This document shows positions 27,908-36,370 of a DNA stretch of 53,797 nucleotides, piece by piece. The notes under the pieces are model-generated. The model saw nothing but the letters and a program-made list of their open reading frames with translations, was not told the origin of the DNA and did no database searches. This stretch comes from Phycisphaerales bacterium (GTDB taxonomy: Bacteria; Planctomycetota; Phycisphaerae; Phycisphaerales; UBA1924): assembly GCA_947459215.1 (NCBI GenBank), contig CANHCQ010000025.1, forward strand, positions 1 to 53,797. Direction: 5' to 3'. Position 1 is the stretch's first letter; each line of letters opens with the position of its first letter. Both the position numbers and the translations under genes were made by a program.

Positions 27908-29319
27908 AGATCACCCGCTCCGCCGCCACCCGGCTGTTGATCTCGGGTGTGCTCGCGTTGTCGCCTCTGGCGCTGGCGCAGGAACTCCCGGGCTGGAACC
28001 TCGTGTGGTCCGACGAGTTCAACAGCCCGACGCTCGACACCACCAAGTGGCGGGCCGAGAACGCGGCGCTCGTCAAGAACAACGAGCAGCAGTACTACAG
28101 CCCTGCGTACGTGCAGTTCGCGGGCGGGAACATGCTGATCAAGTCCGACCGCGTGGCGCAGGGCGGCAGGCCCTACACCTCCGGCCTGATTGAGACGAGG
28201 AACAAGTTCTCCCAGACCTTCGGGCGCTTCGAAGCCCGCATGCGGCTGCCGGGGACGCAGGGCATCTGGCCCGCGTTCTGGATGCTGCCGCAGTCGGGGG
28301 CGTGGCCGCCCGAGATCGACATCATGGAACTGCTCGGCCACGACCCGACGCGGATGTACATGAGCAACCACTGGGGCGTCTATCCGAGCACGTGGACGTA
28401 TCGCACGACCGGGTACACCGGGCCGAACTTCACGACCGGCTACAACACCTTCGCGGTTGAGTGGTACTCCAACCGGCTCGAGTTCTATGTGAACGGCGTC
28501 CGCCGCGCCACGCACAATCAGGGCATCCCGCAGGTCCCCTTCTACCTCATCTTCAACACCGCTGTCGGCGGCGACTGGCCGGGCTTCCCGGATGCGACCA
28601 CCGTCTTCCCGCAGTGGATGCGGGTCGATTGGGTCCGCGTGTACCAGCCCATCATCCAGAACGCCAGCATCGAATCCATGGGCCCCAACGCCAACGCCGG
28701 GCTGTTCGGCTGGAACAACTGGGGCAACGCGTTCTACGACGGCACGATCGGGCGCACCGGCGCATCGTCCGCCAAGATCTTCGGCAACTTCAACGGCGGG
28801 TCCAACACCAGCGGCATCTTCCAGGACATCAACGCGACGCCCGGCAAGCGCTACCGCGCTCAGGCCTGGTTCTACACCCCCAGCGGCGACAAGATCGCCA
28901 GCCCCAACTTCGCCGCCGTCAACATCGAGTGGCGCAACGCACAGAACCAGTTGATTTCCTTCGAGACGTTCTCCAGCATCGACTCCGCCACCGCGGCCAA
29001 CACGTGGGTCCAGGGCGAGGTCCGCGGCATCGCGCCCGCGGGCACGACCAAGGCCCGCATCGTCGGCATCTTCGTCCAGAACAACAACGCCAGCGGCTCG
29101 GTCCGCGTCGACGACCTTGATATCCGCGAGGTGCAGTGCCCGGCCGATCTCGTCGCCGATTTCAGCGTGGACGACGCCGACTTCGTGCTCTTCGCCACGG
29201 CCTACAACGAACTCATATGTGGCCCGGTCTGCCCGGCCGACCTCAACAACGACGGCTTCGTCGATGATTCCGACTTCGTGCTCTTCGCCGACGCGTACAA
29301 CGAACTGACCTGCCCGTAA
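27904..29319 (+). CDS. Secreted family GH16 beta-glucanase (laminarinase-like) with dockerin-like tail
   Basis: A 471-residue exported enzyme: signal peptide (about 1-25, ending ALA), GH16 jelly-roll domain with the catalytic motif EIDIME (Glu137, Asp139, Glu142) and the entry motif WSDEFN, a carbohydrate-binding-like domain (about 250-410), then two Cys-flanked calcium-loop repeats (VDDADFVLFATAYNEL and VDDSDFVLFADAYNEL). The tail nearly matches that of the protein at 21726. GH16 enzymes cut beta-1,3(-1,4)-glucans, agarose or carrageenan; the motif alone cannot separate these. A GTG start overlaps the upstream stop, so translation is coupled to the cytoplasmic beta-glucosidase. Confidence 0.92.
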   Translation: MKITRSAATRLLISGVLALSPLALAQELPGWNLVWSDEFNSPTLDTTKWRAENAALVKNNEQQYYSPAYVQFAGGNMLIKSDRVAQGGRPYTSGLIETRNKFSQTFGRFEARMRLPGTQGIWPAFWMLPQSGAWPPEIDIMELLGHDPTRMYMSNHWGVYPSTWTYRTTGYTGPNFTTGYNTFAVEWYSNRLEFYVNGVRRATHNQGIPQVPFYLIFNTAVGGDWPGFPDATTVFPQWMRVDWVRVYQPIIQNASIESMGPNANAGLFGWNNWGNAFYDGTIGRTGASSAKIFGNFNGGSNTSGIFQDINATPGKRYRAQAWFYTPSGDKIASPNFAAVNIEWRNAQNQLISFETFSSIDSATAANTWVQGEVRGIAPAGTTKARIVGIFVQNNNASGSVRVDDLDIREVQCPADLVADFSVDDADFVLFATAYNELICGPVCPADLNNDGFVDDSDFVLFADAYNELTCP

Positions 29320-29671
29320 AAACGGTGGGAGCGTGCAACGCATGAAACTGCCTCCGATCGCCGCTGTCGCGCCTCCCCGCTCCGCGAAGCGGGGAGGGGT
29401 GGTCGAGCGCAGCGAGAGCGGGGAGGGGTCTTGGACGGCCGGACACCACTGCAACGAGCGACCCGCAATCCCCTCACCTGCTTCGCCTGCGGCGAAGCGG
29501 TCCTCTCCCCGCAAGCGGGGAAAGGAGGCGCGACGGCGCGCGTGTGAATCAATTCCGTCGGCGACGACGATCGAAGCAAACTCGCTCGTGCTGTCTTTCT
29601 TGTCTCCGTTGTGATCGGAGCTCCACGCTCCCTGCTCCCTGCTCCTCGTTCTGTGCTCGCAGAGACCCACC
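29320..29671. other. Gene-free spacer filled by a family A repeat
   Basis: A 352-base gap without a supported gene. It holds family A copy 4 and then, around 29620-29650, a short tandem CTCCCTGCTCCCTGCTCCTC. A start context for the next gene follows directly. Confidence 0.6.
29369..29532. repeat. Dispersed palindromic element, family A, copy 4
   Basis: A full intergenic copy, nearly identical in its modules to the copy at 24231 (CCTCCCCG hairpin, GGTCGAGCGCAGCGAGAGC, CTGCTTCGCC hairpin, CTCTCCCCGC hairpin), with a different ~50-base central spacer. This shows that the modules, not the spacer, are conserved. Confidence 0.9.
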
Positions 29672-31564
29672 ATGCGCACCATCCCCGCCGTCGCCTGTAT
29701 CGCTGCGTTTCTCGCCTCGTATGCACACGCCGCCACGCGGTTCCGCATCGAGCCCAATGACAAGGGCGTCTGGTCCTACATCGCCCCCTCGGGCGAGCGT
29801 TTCGTGTCGATCGCGGTGAACAACGTCTCGCCCGAGCCCTTCCAGCCCAAGCCGGGCACGGACTACTACGACGCGGCACGTCGCCAGTTCAACGGCGATG
29901 TCGGCGCCTGGGGCACATCGGTCGCCAAGCTGCTCACCGATCACGGCTTCAACACCCTCGGCTGCTGGAGCAGCCTGAAGGTTCCGACCGACGCCAAGAC
30001 CCCGCTCTACCGCACCCACATCCTCTACATCGCCGCCCACGAGCCGGATCGCCCGCTGCTGGCCCTCGCGCCGGACTTCGAGAAGACCGTGCTCGAGAAC
30101 ACGCGAAAGGCGATGGAGGGGCTCACCGATCGGGCCAACACCTTTGGCGTCTTCCTCGACAACGAGGCCGCGTGGTTCGGCAAGTCGGGCTGGGACAAGA
30201 TCCCGACCTACACGCTGCTCGATGTCGCGCTCGAGCGCGACACCGCGGGCGTCGCGAAGAAGGCCGCCGTCGATTTCCTCCGCGAGCGTCACACGACCAC
30301 CGACGCCATCTCCAAGGCCTACGCCAAGCCCCTGAATTCATGGGACGCGCTCGACGCGGCCTACCTCCGCGGCGTGTCGGAGCCCGCCGCACTCGAAGAC
30401 CGCGTCGCGTTCACCGCCATGGTCGCGAAGAAGTTCTTCGAGCGTGCCACGCCCGTGGTGCGGAAGGAACTGCCCGACATGCTCATCCTCGGCGTCCGCT
30501 TCGCCGGCGACGCCCCCGACAGCGTCATCGAGGCCTGCGGCAAGGCGACCGACGTCATGAGCGTCAACTTCTACGAGCACAAGCCCCGGGCCAACGTCGC
30601 CCAGCTCGCCAAGTTCTGGATGCTCGCCAAGCGCCCGATCATGATCACCGAGTGGTCCTTCCGCGCCAAAGAGAACCAGAGCGGCAACCCCAACAGCCGC
30701 GGCGCCGGGCCCGTGCTGGCGACCCAGGCCGATCGGGCCGCCGCGTACAGCAGCATGGTCGAGGACGCCATGTCGTGGCCCATGGTCGTCGGCATGCACT
30801 GGTTTGAGTTCTCCGATCAGTCGCCTCAGGGCCGCTTCGACGGCGAGGACTCCAACTACGGCATCGTGGACATCCACAACAAGCCCTACCCCGAGCTGCT
30901 GGGCGCGATGAAGGCGACCAACACCAAGATGGCGTCGCTCCGCGCATCGATCACCAAGACGGCTCCGACCAAGATCCCCGACCCCGAGAAGGTCGCGTTC
31001 TCGCCGGGGCAGTTCCCCAACCGTGCGTCGAGCATGGACCTTCTCGCCGTGCCGATCCGCGAGCCCGAGACCTGGAGCGCGCCCGACGCGGGCGCGGGCT
31101 TCTCCCGCCAGGGCGACGGCATCGTGATGGGCTATGACGCGGGCACCCAGTGGGGCGTGGGCATCAATTTCTTCGGCCCCGCCGCGAGCAAGCTCGCCAA
31201 GGGCCCCGCGGAGGCGACCGATCTCGACGGCTACAGCACCGCGGTCATCGAACTCACCGCGCCCAAGGGCGTCATGATGAACTTCACCGTGGTCGAGACG
31301 GGCGCCGATTTCCCCGGCAAGCCGTCGTACGACGTCGGCACCCCCGCCGACGGTGAGGCCTTCAACTCCAAGGCGTTCTACGGCACGGGGCAGCGCGAGA
31401 CAGTGCGGATCGACCTGGGCGAACTGCACAAGCAAACCGGCTATGGCAATCAGGCGGGCAACAGCCGGGTGGACACCGCGGCCGTGCGGCACGTCGGGCT
31501 GCAGGTCCAGGGCACGCCCCGCAAGGGCGACGTGGTGATCCACGCCCTGCGGCTGGAGAAATAG
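29672..31564 (+). CDS. Secreted clan GH-A-type glycoside hydrolase, agarase (GH50)-like
   Basis: A 630-residue exported protein with a signal peptide (about 1-20, ending AHA). Residues about 25-425 look like a TIM-barrel hydrolase: TFGVFLDNEAAWF contains a likely acid/base Glu and RPIMITEWSFRAKEN the likely nucleophile Glu, both in the strand positions expected for clan GH-A. VGMHWFEFSDQSPQGR resembles the C-terminal barrel region of GH50 agarases. The last ~160 residues form a separate beta-rich domain, possibly carbohydrate-binding. Agarase activity is inferred; an endo-beta-1,3-glucanase of another GH-A family would fit the neighbouring GH16 and GH1 genes equally well. Confidence 0.75.
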   Translation: MRTIPAVACIAAFLASYAHAATRFRIEPNDKGVWSYIAPSGERFVSIAVNNVSPEPFQPKPGTDYYDAARRQFNGDVGAWGTSVAKLLTDHGFNTLGCWSSLKVPTDAKTPLYRTHILYIAAHEPDRPLLALAPDFEKTVLENTRKAMEGLTDRANTFGVFLDNEAAWFGKSGWDKIPTYTLLDVALERDTAGVAKKAAVDFLRERHTTTDAISKAYAKPLNSWDALDAAYLRGVSEPAALEDRVAFTAMVAKKFFERATPVVRKELPDMLILGVRFAGDAPDSVIEACGKATDVMSVNFYEHKPRANVAQLAKFWMLAKRPIMITEWSFRAKENQSGNPNSRGAGPVLATQADRAAAYSSMVEDAMSWPMVVGMHWFEFSDQSPQGRFDGEDSNYGIVDIHNKPYPELLGAMKATNTKMASLRASITKTAPTKIPDPEKVAFSPGQFPNRASSMDLLAVPIREPETWSAPDAGAGFSRQGDGIVMGYDAGTQWGVGINFFGPAASKLAKGPAEATDLDGYSTAVIELTAPKGVMMNFTVVETGADFPGKPSYDVGTPADGEAFNSKAFYGTGQRETVRIDLGELHKQTGYGNQAGNSRVDTAAVRHVGLQVQGTPRKGDVVIHALRLEK

Positions 31565-31877
31565 GTCCGGAAACCGCGAGAACGACCAAACTCGACTCCC
31601 CCCGACGGGGCCGGGAGAGGCATTTTCACGGACGTGTCGGCCAGACGTGTTTCACGAGCAGCATCTGCAGTTTCATCCCCCGGAAGCAGGGAAATCGCTA
31701 GGAGACAGAGGTTTTTCGGAGTAATCTGAAGGTGCCGATCCGGCGTTTCCACGCCGCGATCGGTGGGCCGTGCTTGGGAGAGTTCGGCCGGTTTGGATGG
31801 AGTGCGAAGCAAGCGAGTGCACCGCACGTGCACGGGAGAGCGGCGTCGTGAAGACGCTCGTTTCGTAGGAGAGATTC
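31565..31877. other. Gene-free leader upstream of the PEP-CTERM protein
   Basis: 313 bases without a supported gene. A small CCCCGACGGGG hairpin occurs near 31600, and AGGAGAG (31867-31873) is the ribosome site of the next gene. As at 21404-21725, its length suggests a dedicated promoter and leader for this paralogue. Confidence 0.5.
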
Positions 31878-32543
31878 ATGCAAACTCGTTGTGTTCAAAT
31901 GTTGGCGATCGCCATGATCGCCGGTGCCGCGGCGTCCTCGCAGGGCGCGACCGTGTACGTCGATCCGTCCGGCGCTGGCTGGAACGGCTTCATGAACGTC
32001 TTTGACCTCGGCGGCGGCTACCAGTTCAGCAGCGGCTGGGGCATCAACGACCTGAACGCCTCGTTCAACGACGGCGCGAACAAGCTCAAGCTCTCGCCCA
32101 ACACCATCGGCGACCCGAATCCCTACTGGTACATCGGCGGCGGCGCCCCCGGCAACCCCGGCAACAAGATCATGGAGGCCAACCTCTACCGCCAGGTCAG
32201 CGACGGCTCGCTCAGCGGCCAGACCGTGACCTTCCAGGGCACCGTGCTCTCCAACTCGTTCACCTCGGCCCACACCGCCATCATCTTCATCCGCGACTTC
32301 GCCCCCGACTTCTCGTCCTTCACCGAGTCCACCATCGCGCTGACGGCCGGCGCGTTCAGCTTCAGCCACAACACCGCCGCCGGCGCTGGCCGCCACGTGC
32401 AGTGGGGCTTCCAGGTCAAGGGCGTCAACGTCTGGACGACCGACACCGCTCCGTTCGGCTTCGCCGAGATCGCCACGATCCCCGGCCCGGCCACGCTCGC
32501 CCTCGGCGCGCTCGGCCTCTTCGCCGGCCGTCGTCGTCGCTGA
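31878..32543 (+). CDS. PEP-CTERM-anchored exported protein, paralogue of the protein at 21726
   Basis: A 221-residue exported protein: signal peptide (about 1-24), a beta-rich domain homologous to residues ~25-200 of the protein at 21726 (shared GFMNV, SGWG, FIRDFAPDFSSF and GRHVQWGF), and a C-terminal sorting tail IPGPATLALGALGLFAGRRR. That tail has the PxP-like motif, hydrophobic helix and basic end of PEP-CTERM signals, which exosortases cleave. The paralogue instead ends in dockerin-like repeats. Role unknown; surface attachment at this locus is the best guess. Confidence 0.83.
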   Translation: MQTRCVQMLAIAMIAGAAASSQGATVYVDPSGAGWNGFMNVFDLGGGYQFSSGWGINDLNASFNDGANKLKLSPNTIGDPNPYWYIGGGAPGNPGNKIMEANLYRQVSDGSLSGQTVTFQGTVLSNSFTSAHTAIIFIRDFAPDFSSFTESTIALTAGAFSFSHNTAAGAGRHVQWGFQVKGVNVWTTDTAPFGFAEIATIPGPATLALGALGLFAGRRRR

Positions 32544-32585
32544 TCAAGTACACGATTGCTTCGAGCGGATATCTCGAACCATCTC

Positions 32586-32620
32586 CGAGCACGCCGCACC
32601 CGCGGCGTGCTCGCTTTTTT
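32586..32620. terminator. Strong intrinsic terminator between convergent genes
   Basis: A 12-bp perfect stem CGAGCACGCCGC/GCGGCGTGCTCG with an ACCC loop is followed by CTTTTTT. It ends the PEP-CTERM gene transcript and lies just before the convergent kdsA end. Confidence 0.88.
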
Positions 32621-32634
32621 GCCGCCGATCGCCA

Positions 32635-33480
32635 TCACACCGCGGCGCGGATCGCCGCCAGTTGCTTCAGCAGTGCCGGCACGCCCGCCAGCGGCAGCAT
32701 CGTGCTCGCGTCGCTCAGCGCCTTCGCCGGCTCGGGGTGGCACTCGATGAACACCGCGTGCACGCCCGCCGCCACCGCGGCTTTGGCGAGCAGCGGCGCG
32801 CGATCGGGGCGGCCGCCGGTCTGTTCGCCCGCGCCGGGCAACTGCGTGCTGTGGGTGCAGTCGAAGCACACCGGGGGCGGAGCCTCCACGCCCTTGCCCT
32901 TGAGCTCCATCAGATCGCCCAGGCCCAGGAAGTCGTTCACCAGGCGGCCGTAGCCGAAGAACGTGCCCCGCTCGGTGAGCATCACGTTGTGGCAGTTCGT
33001 CTCCGTCAGCTTGCGCACCGGGCCGGACATCTCGCCGGGGCTCAGGAACTGGCCCTTCTTCACGTTCACCGCACGACCGTGGGTCGCCGCGGCTCGCCCG
33101 GAGGCGACGAGAAGATCGGTCTGGCGGCAGAGGAACGCGGGGATCTGCAGAAGATCAATCCGGCGTGCCGCGGGCTCGGCCTGTGAGGGCTCGTGGATGT
33201 CGGTCGTGCAGGGCACGCCCAGTTCCCCGGCGATCGAGCCGATCCACTCCACGCCCGTCTCCAGCCCCGGGCCGCGGGGCGAGGCGATGCTGGAGCGATT
33301 CGCCTTGTCGAACGAGGCCTTGAAGATGTACGCCAACCCCAGCTCGCGGCACGCATCACGCAGGGTGCGGCCGATCGCCAGGCCCATCTCACGCGACTCG
33401 ATCACGCACGGCCCGGCGATCACCGCCAGCGGCCGTCCGGCACCGATCTCGATGTTCTTCACGCGGCACAGTCGGGACAT
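32635..33480 (-). CDS. kdsA: 3-deoxy-8-phosphooctulonate synthase KdsA
   Basis: KdsA condenses phosphoenolpyruvate and arabinose 5-phosphate to Kdo 8-phosphate for lipopolysaccharide. The 281-residue product has family landmarks: AVIAGPCVIES near residue 21, FKASFDKANR, DIHEPSQ, QIPAFLCRQTDLL, VNVKKGQFLSP and FDCTHSTQLPG. The start at 33480 fits the normal N-terminus; a longer upstream frame is low-complexity and rejected. Its presence argues for a lipopolysaccharide-type outer membrane. It is divergent from recG, with a 254-base spacer that includes a hairpin and a tandem repeat. Confidence 0.95.
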   Translation of the reverse strand: MSRLCRVKNIEIGAGRPLAVIAGPCVIESREMGLAIGRTLRDACRELGLAYIFKASFDKANRSSIASPRGPGLETGVEWIGSIAGELGVPCTTDIHEPSQAEPAARRIDLLQIPAFLCRQTDLLVASGRAAATHGRAVNVKKGQFLSPGEMSGPVRKLTETNCHNVMLTERGTFFGYGRLVNDFLGLGDLMELKGKGVEAPPPVCFDCTHSTQLPGAGEQTGGRPDRAPLLAKAAVAAGVHAVFIECHPEPAKALSDASTMLPLAGVPALLKQLAAIRAAV

Positions 33481-33557
33481 GGCGGAGGGTAGGAAGAGCC
33501 GACAGCTCCGCGGGGTGCGGCACCCAGCTCGGGCCGCGCCACCGGGCTCCAACACCC

Positions 33558-33596
33558 CAAGGCCCCAGCCCCACGCGCACGGGGGTCGGGGCCTTG
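33558..33596. repeat. GGCCCC hairpin, family F, copy 1
   Basis: Arms CAAGGCCCCAGCCCC and GGGGGTCGGGGCCTTG around an eight-base loop form an imperfect stem. The same sequence pattern recurs at 36010 and 37773. It lies between the divergent kdsA and recG genes, where a terminator would not be expected. Confidence 0.75.
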
Positions 33597-33600
33597 CGTC

Positions 33601-33640
33601 GCGGCACGTTGGCGGGCCACGCGGCACGGTGGCGGGCCAC
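33601..33640. repeat. 20-bp tandem duplication upstream of recG
   Basis: Two adjacent 20-base units, GCGGCACGTTGGCGGGCCAC and one copy with a single change (T to G), lie head to tail in the kdsA-recG spacer. Confidence 0.85.
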
Positions 33641-33734
33641 GCACACGCCGCGGATGGCGGGTACCGTCTGCCTTGCCCAGAACCCGCCTCGACGTCTCCC
33701 GCCCCAACGCCGCACCGCAGTCGTTCTCGCTTCC

Positions 33735-35930
33735 ATGCCCCTCTCACTCGCCACACCCATCGCCGAAGTGCCCGGGATCACCGAGCGGGTGGCGGCGCAG
33801 CTGCGCGAACTCGGGCTGGTGAACCTCGGGCGTCTGCTCGCCCACTTGCCGCTTCGTCACGAGAAGATCGAGGCCGAGACCTCGGTCGCCGAGCTGCTGC
33901 CCGATCGCATCGGCTGTGCCCGGGGCGAGATCACCGCGACGCGGGTGGTGATGAAGAAGCCGCGGCCGCGATTCGAGGCCGTGCTCATTGACGAGGGCCA
34001 ACGCCTCGACCTCGTCTGGTTCAACCAGACGTACCTGCGTGACAAGGTCCGCCCCGGTCTGCGGCTGCGAGTCCAGGGGCCGGTGAAGCGCTTCGGGCCC
34101 GGCGTGCAGATGTCCAACCCCAAGTTCGACGTGCTCGCCGAGGACGCCGATCCGCCCAGCACCCAGGCCCGCATTCGGCCGGTGTATCCCGCGAGCGAGC
34201 GGGTGAAGTCGCTGGTGATCGAGAAGGCGATCGACAAGGTGCTCGACCTCGCGCTGCCCTTGCTCGAAGAGCACCTGCCCGAGCCGCTGCGTGTGGCCCG
34301 CGAGATGCCGACGCTCGCCGACGCGTACCGGCTGATCCACAGGCCGCAGAACGAGGGCGACGCCGAGCACGCGCTGCGCAGGCTCGCGTACGACGAACTG
34401 CTCATGCTGCAGATCGCGGTGCATCTGAAGCGCTCGCGCCTGCGGCTGGAGCTGCAAGCCCCGGCCCTTGCCGCGACGCCGGAGATCGACCGACGCATCC
34501 GCGATCGCTTCCCGTTCGAGCTCACCGCGTCACAGAACGAGGCGTTGGCGGAGATCACGCCGGACCTGGCGAGCCGCACGCCGTCGAATCGGCTTATCCA
34601 GGGCGACGTCGGCTCGGGCAAGACGGCGGTGGCGCTCTACGCGATGCTGCTCGCGGTCGGCGCGGGGCATCAGGCGGCGCTCATGGCGCCGACGGAGCTG
34701 CTCGCCGAGCAGCACCTGGATTCGATCGAGGGGATCCTGAAGGGCTCGCGGGTGCGGATCGCGCTGCTCACGGGCTCGACGCAGAACGAGCAACTGCTCG
34801 CCGACATCGCTGCGGGCAAGGTCGATCTCATCATCGGCACGCACGCGCTGCTGGCCGAGCAGGTGCGGTTCAAGAGCCTGGCCCTCGCGGTGATCGACGA
34901 GCAGCACCGCTTCGGCGTGCACCAGCGGGCGACGCTGCGGGAGAAGGCGAGCGACGAGAAGAGCACGCCGCATGTGCTCGTCATGACCGCGACGCCGATC
35001 CCGCGGACGCTGGCCTTGACCGTGTTCGGCGATCTGGACGTCAGCGTGATCCGCGGCCTGCCCCCAGGCCGCAAGCCCACCAAGACGCGTGCGGTCACCA
35101 CCGACCTGCGCCCCGAGGTCTACGACTTCGTCCGCGAACGCCTCGAGAAGGGCGAGCAGGCGTTTGTGGTGGTGCCGGCGATCGATTCGATGTCGGAGGT
35201 CCCGATGTCGGATGTCGGAAGTGGGATGTCGGATGTGGAAGGCAAGCCATCCGAGATCCGACATCCGAAATCCGACACATCCGACATCCGACATCCCACA
35301 TCCGACATCAAGAGCGTCCGCGATCTCGTCCGCGAGCTCTCCGCCGGCCCGCTCGCGGGTCTGTCGATCGCGCCGCTGCACGGCCGCATGAATCACGACG
35401 AGCGGCAGCGGACGATGGAGCAGTTCCGCAGCGGCACGATCCAATGCCTCGTCGCCACCACGATCGTCGAGGTCGGCGTCGATGTGCCCAACGCAACGAT
35501 CATCGTGATCGAGCAGGCCGAGCGCTTCGGGCTGGCGCAGCTCCACCAGCTGCGCGGACGCGTGGGCCGCGGCAAGAAGTCGGGCGTCTGCGTGCTGGTG
35601 TCGGACCTGGCGGCGAGCAAGGCCGCGGAGGCGACGGACGCGCAGCGGCGGCTGCAACTGCTGGTGGACACGACCGACGGCTTCCGCCTCGCCGAGGGTG
35701 ATTGGGAGCTGCGCGGCTCGGGCGACTTCTTCAAGGCGGCCCAGAGCGGGCGCACGCCGCTGAAGGTGGCGGACCTGTTCCGTGATCGCACGCTGCTCGA
35801 CCTCGCCCGGCGCGACGCGATGGAATGGGTGATGCGCTCGCCGCGGCTGGATCGGCCGGAGGAGGCGCTCTTGCACCGACGCATGATGAAGGCCTTCGGC
35901 ACGACGCTCGGGCTGGTCGTGGTCGGATAG
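33735..35930 (+). CDS. recG: ATP-dependent DNA helicase RecG with an in-frame repeat insertion
   Basis: RecG remodels stalled forks and Holliday junctions. The 731-residue protein has the N-terminal wedge/OB region, Walker A GDVGSGKTAVA (about 289-299), DEQHRFGV (about 388-395), TATPIPRTLAL and the C-terminal motifs LHGRM and QLRGRVGRG. ATG 33735 gives the usual family N-terminus. At residues about 486-525, between VVVPAIDS and SVRDLVREL, lies a 40-residue insertion (MSDVGSGMSDVEGK, then SDIRHPTSDI) encoded by a palindromic repeat. It falls in a surface region before motif LHGRM, where RecG sequences vary in length, so the protein may remain active. The same repeat occurs outside genes at 36399. 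Confidence 0.93.
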   Translation: MPLSLATPIAEVPGITERVAAQLRELGLVNLGRLLAHLPLRHEKIEAETSVAELLPDRIGCARGEITATRVVMKKPRPRFEAVLIDEGQRLDLVWFNQTYLRDKVRPGLRLRVQGPVKRFGPGVQMSNPKFDVLAEDADPPSTQARIRPVYPASERVKSLVIEKAIDKVLDLALPLLEEHLPEPLRVAREMPTLADAYRLIHRPQNEGDAEHALRRLAYDELLMLQIAVHLKRSRLRLELQAPALAATPEIDRRIRDRFPFELTASQNEALAEITPDLASRTPSNRLIQGDVGSGKTAVALYAMLLAVGAGHQAALMAPTELLAEQHLDSIEGILKGSRVRIALLTGSTQNEQLLADIAAGKVDLIIGTHALLAEQVRFKSLALAVIDEQHRFGVHQRATLREKASDEKSTPHVLVMTATPIPRTLALTVFGDLDVSVIRGLPPGRKPTKTRAVTTDLRPEVYDFVRERLEKGEQAFVVVPAIDSMSEVPMSDVGSGMSDVEGKPSEIRHPKSDTSDIRHPTSDIKSVRDLVRELSAGPLAGLSIAPLHGRMNHDERQRTMEQFRSGTIQCLVATTIVEVGVDVPNATIIVIEQAERFGLAQLHQLRGRVGRGKKSGVCVLVSDLAASKAAEATDAQRRLQLLVDTTDGFRLAEGDWELRGSGDFFKAAQSGRTPLKVADLFRDRTLLDLARRDAMEWVMRSPRLDRPEEALLHRRMMKAFGTTLGLVVVG
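35189..35309. repeat. Palindromic repeat, family B, copy 1, inside recG
   Basis: Left arm with repeated GATGTCGGA units (35189-35243) and right arm with repeated TCCGACATC units (35251-35309) form a long imperfect palindrome of about 120 bases, equal to 40 codons without a stop. Each arm is itself a degenerate tandem of a 7-9-base unit. Confidence 0.9.
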
Positions 35931-35945
35931 CCACCCCCACCCCCA

Positions 35946-35984
35946 CCCACACCCACACCCACACCCACACCCACACCCACACCC
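35946..35984. repeat. CCCACA hexanucleotide microsatellite
   Basis: About six and a half perfect CCCACA units follow the recG stop codon closely, preceded by two CCCCCA-type units. The complementary strand is G-rich and could form G-quadruplexes. Copy number is likely to vary by slippage. Confidence 0.9.
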
Positions 35985-36009
35985 GACGCACTTACACCGA
36001 TCCCGACCG

Positions 36010-36048
36010 CAAGGCCCCAACCCCCGTGCGCGCGGGGCTGGGGCCTTG
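36010..36048. repeat. GGCCCC hairpin, family F, copy 2
   Basis: Arms CAAGGCCCCAACCCCC and GGGGCTGGGGCCTTG enclose a short GC-rich loop. Sequence is close to the copies at 33558 and 37773. No T tract follows, so intrinsic termination is uncertain. Confidence 0.8.
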
Positions 36049-36065
36049 GGCACGGTCCTCTCCAC

Positions 36066-36093
36066 GCGCACAACGGCGCCGTTGTGCGCACAA
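36066..36093. promoter_or_regulatory. Perfect 24-base palindrome with TTGTGCGCACAA core
   Basis: A perfect 24-base palindrome with half GCGCACAACGGC spans 36066-36089, overlapping the 12-base palindrome TTGTGCGCACAA (36082-36093). That 12-mer recurs at 36196-36207. Paired identical palindromes upstream of a gene suggest protein-binding sites, but no cognate regulator is evident. Confidence 0.5.
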
Positions 36094-36195
36094 GCAGCGA
36101 ACACTTTGGGAGCCCCCTCGCCAGATTGTGCAATTTTCGCATCTCGATGCGCCGCCGGTGCTTCGACGCGAATCCCCACGCGCCCAACGACACGG

Positions 36196-36207
36196 TTGTG
36201 CGCACAA
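36196..36207. promoter_or_regulatory. Second copy of palindrome TTGTGCGCACAA
   Basis: Exact second copy of the 12-base palindrome found at 36082, 114 bases downstream and about 340 bases before the AAA ATPase start. Confidence 0.45.
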
Positions 36208-36370
36208 ACGTGACGCACGGTCCCTCTGTAGTGGGGCGCTGTGTGCGCTCGGGTCCGGGCTGTGCCCGGCGTCGACATCTTGACCGTGTGGCGAACCCAG
36301 CGCCCTTGTCTCTGCCCGCTCAACACCACCGAGCGGCGTGCGAGAGAGAGGGCGCTGGGCCGCCCGCGGC

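Noticed and set aside
35946..35984. CCCACA repeats as a telomere-like end or replication origin
   Set aside because: The tract is short, lies between ordinary genes in continuous sequence, and shows no DnaA-box cluster or partition genes.
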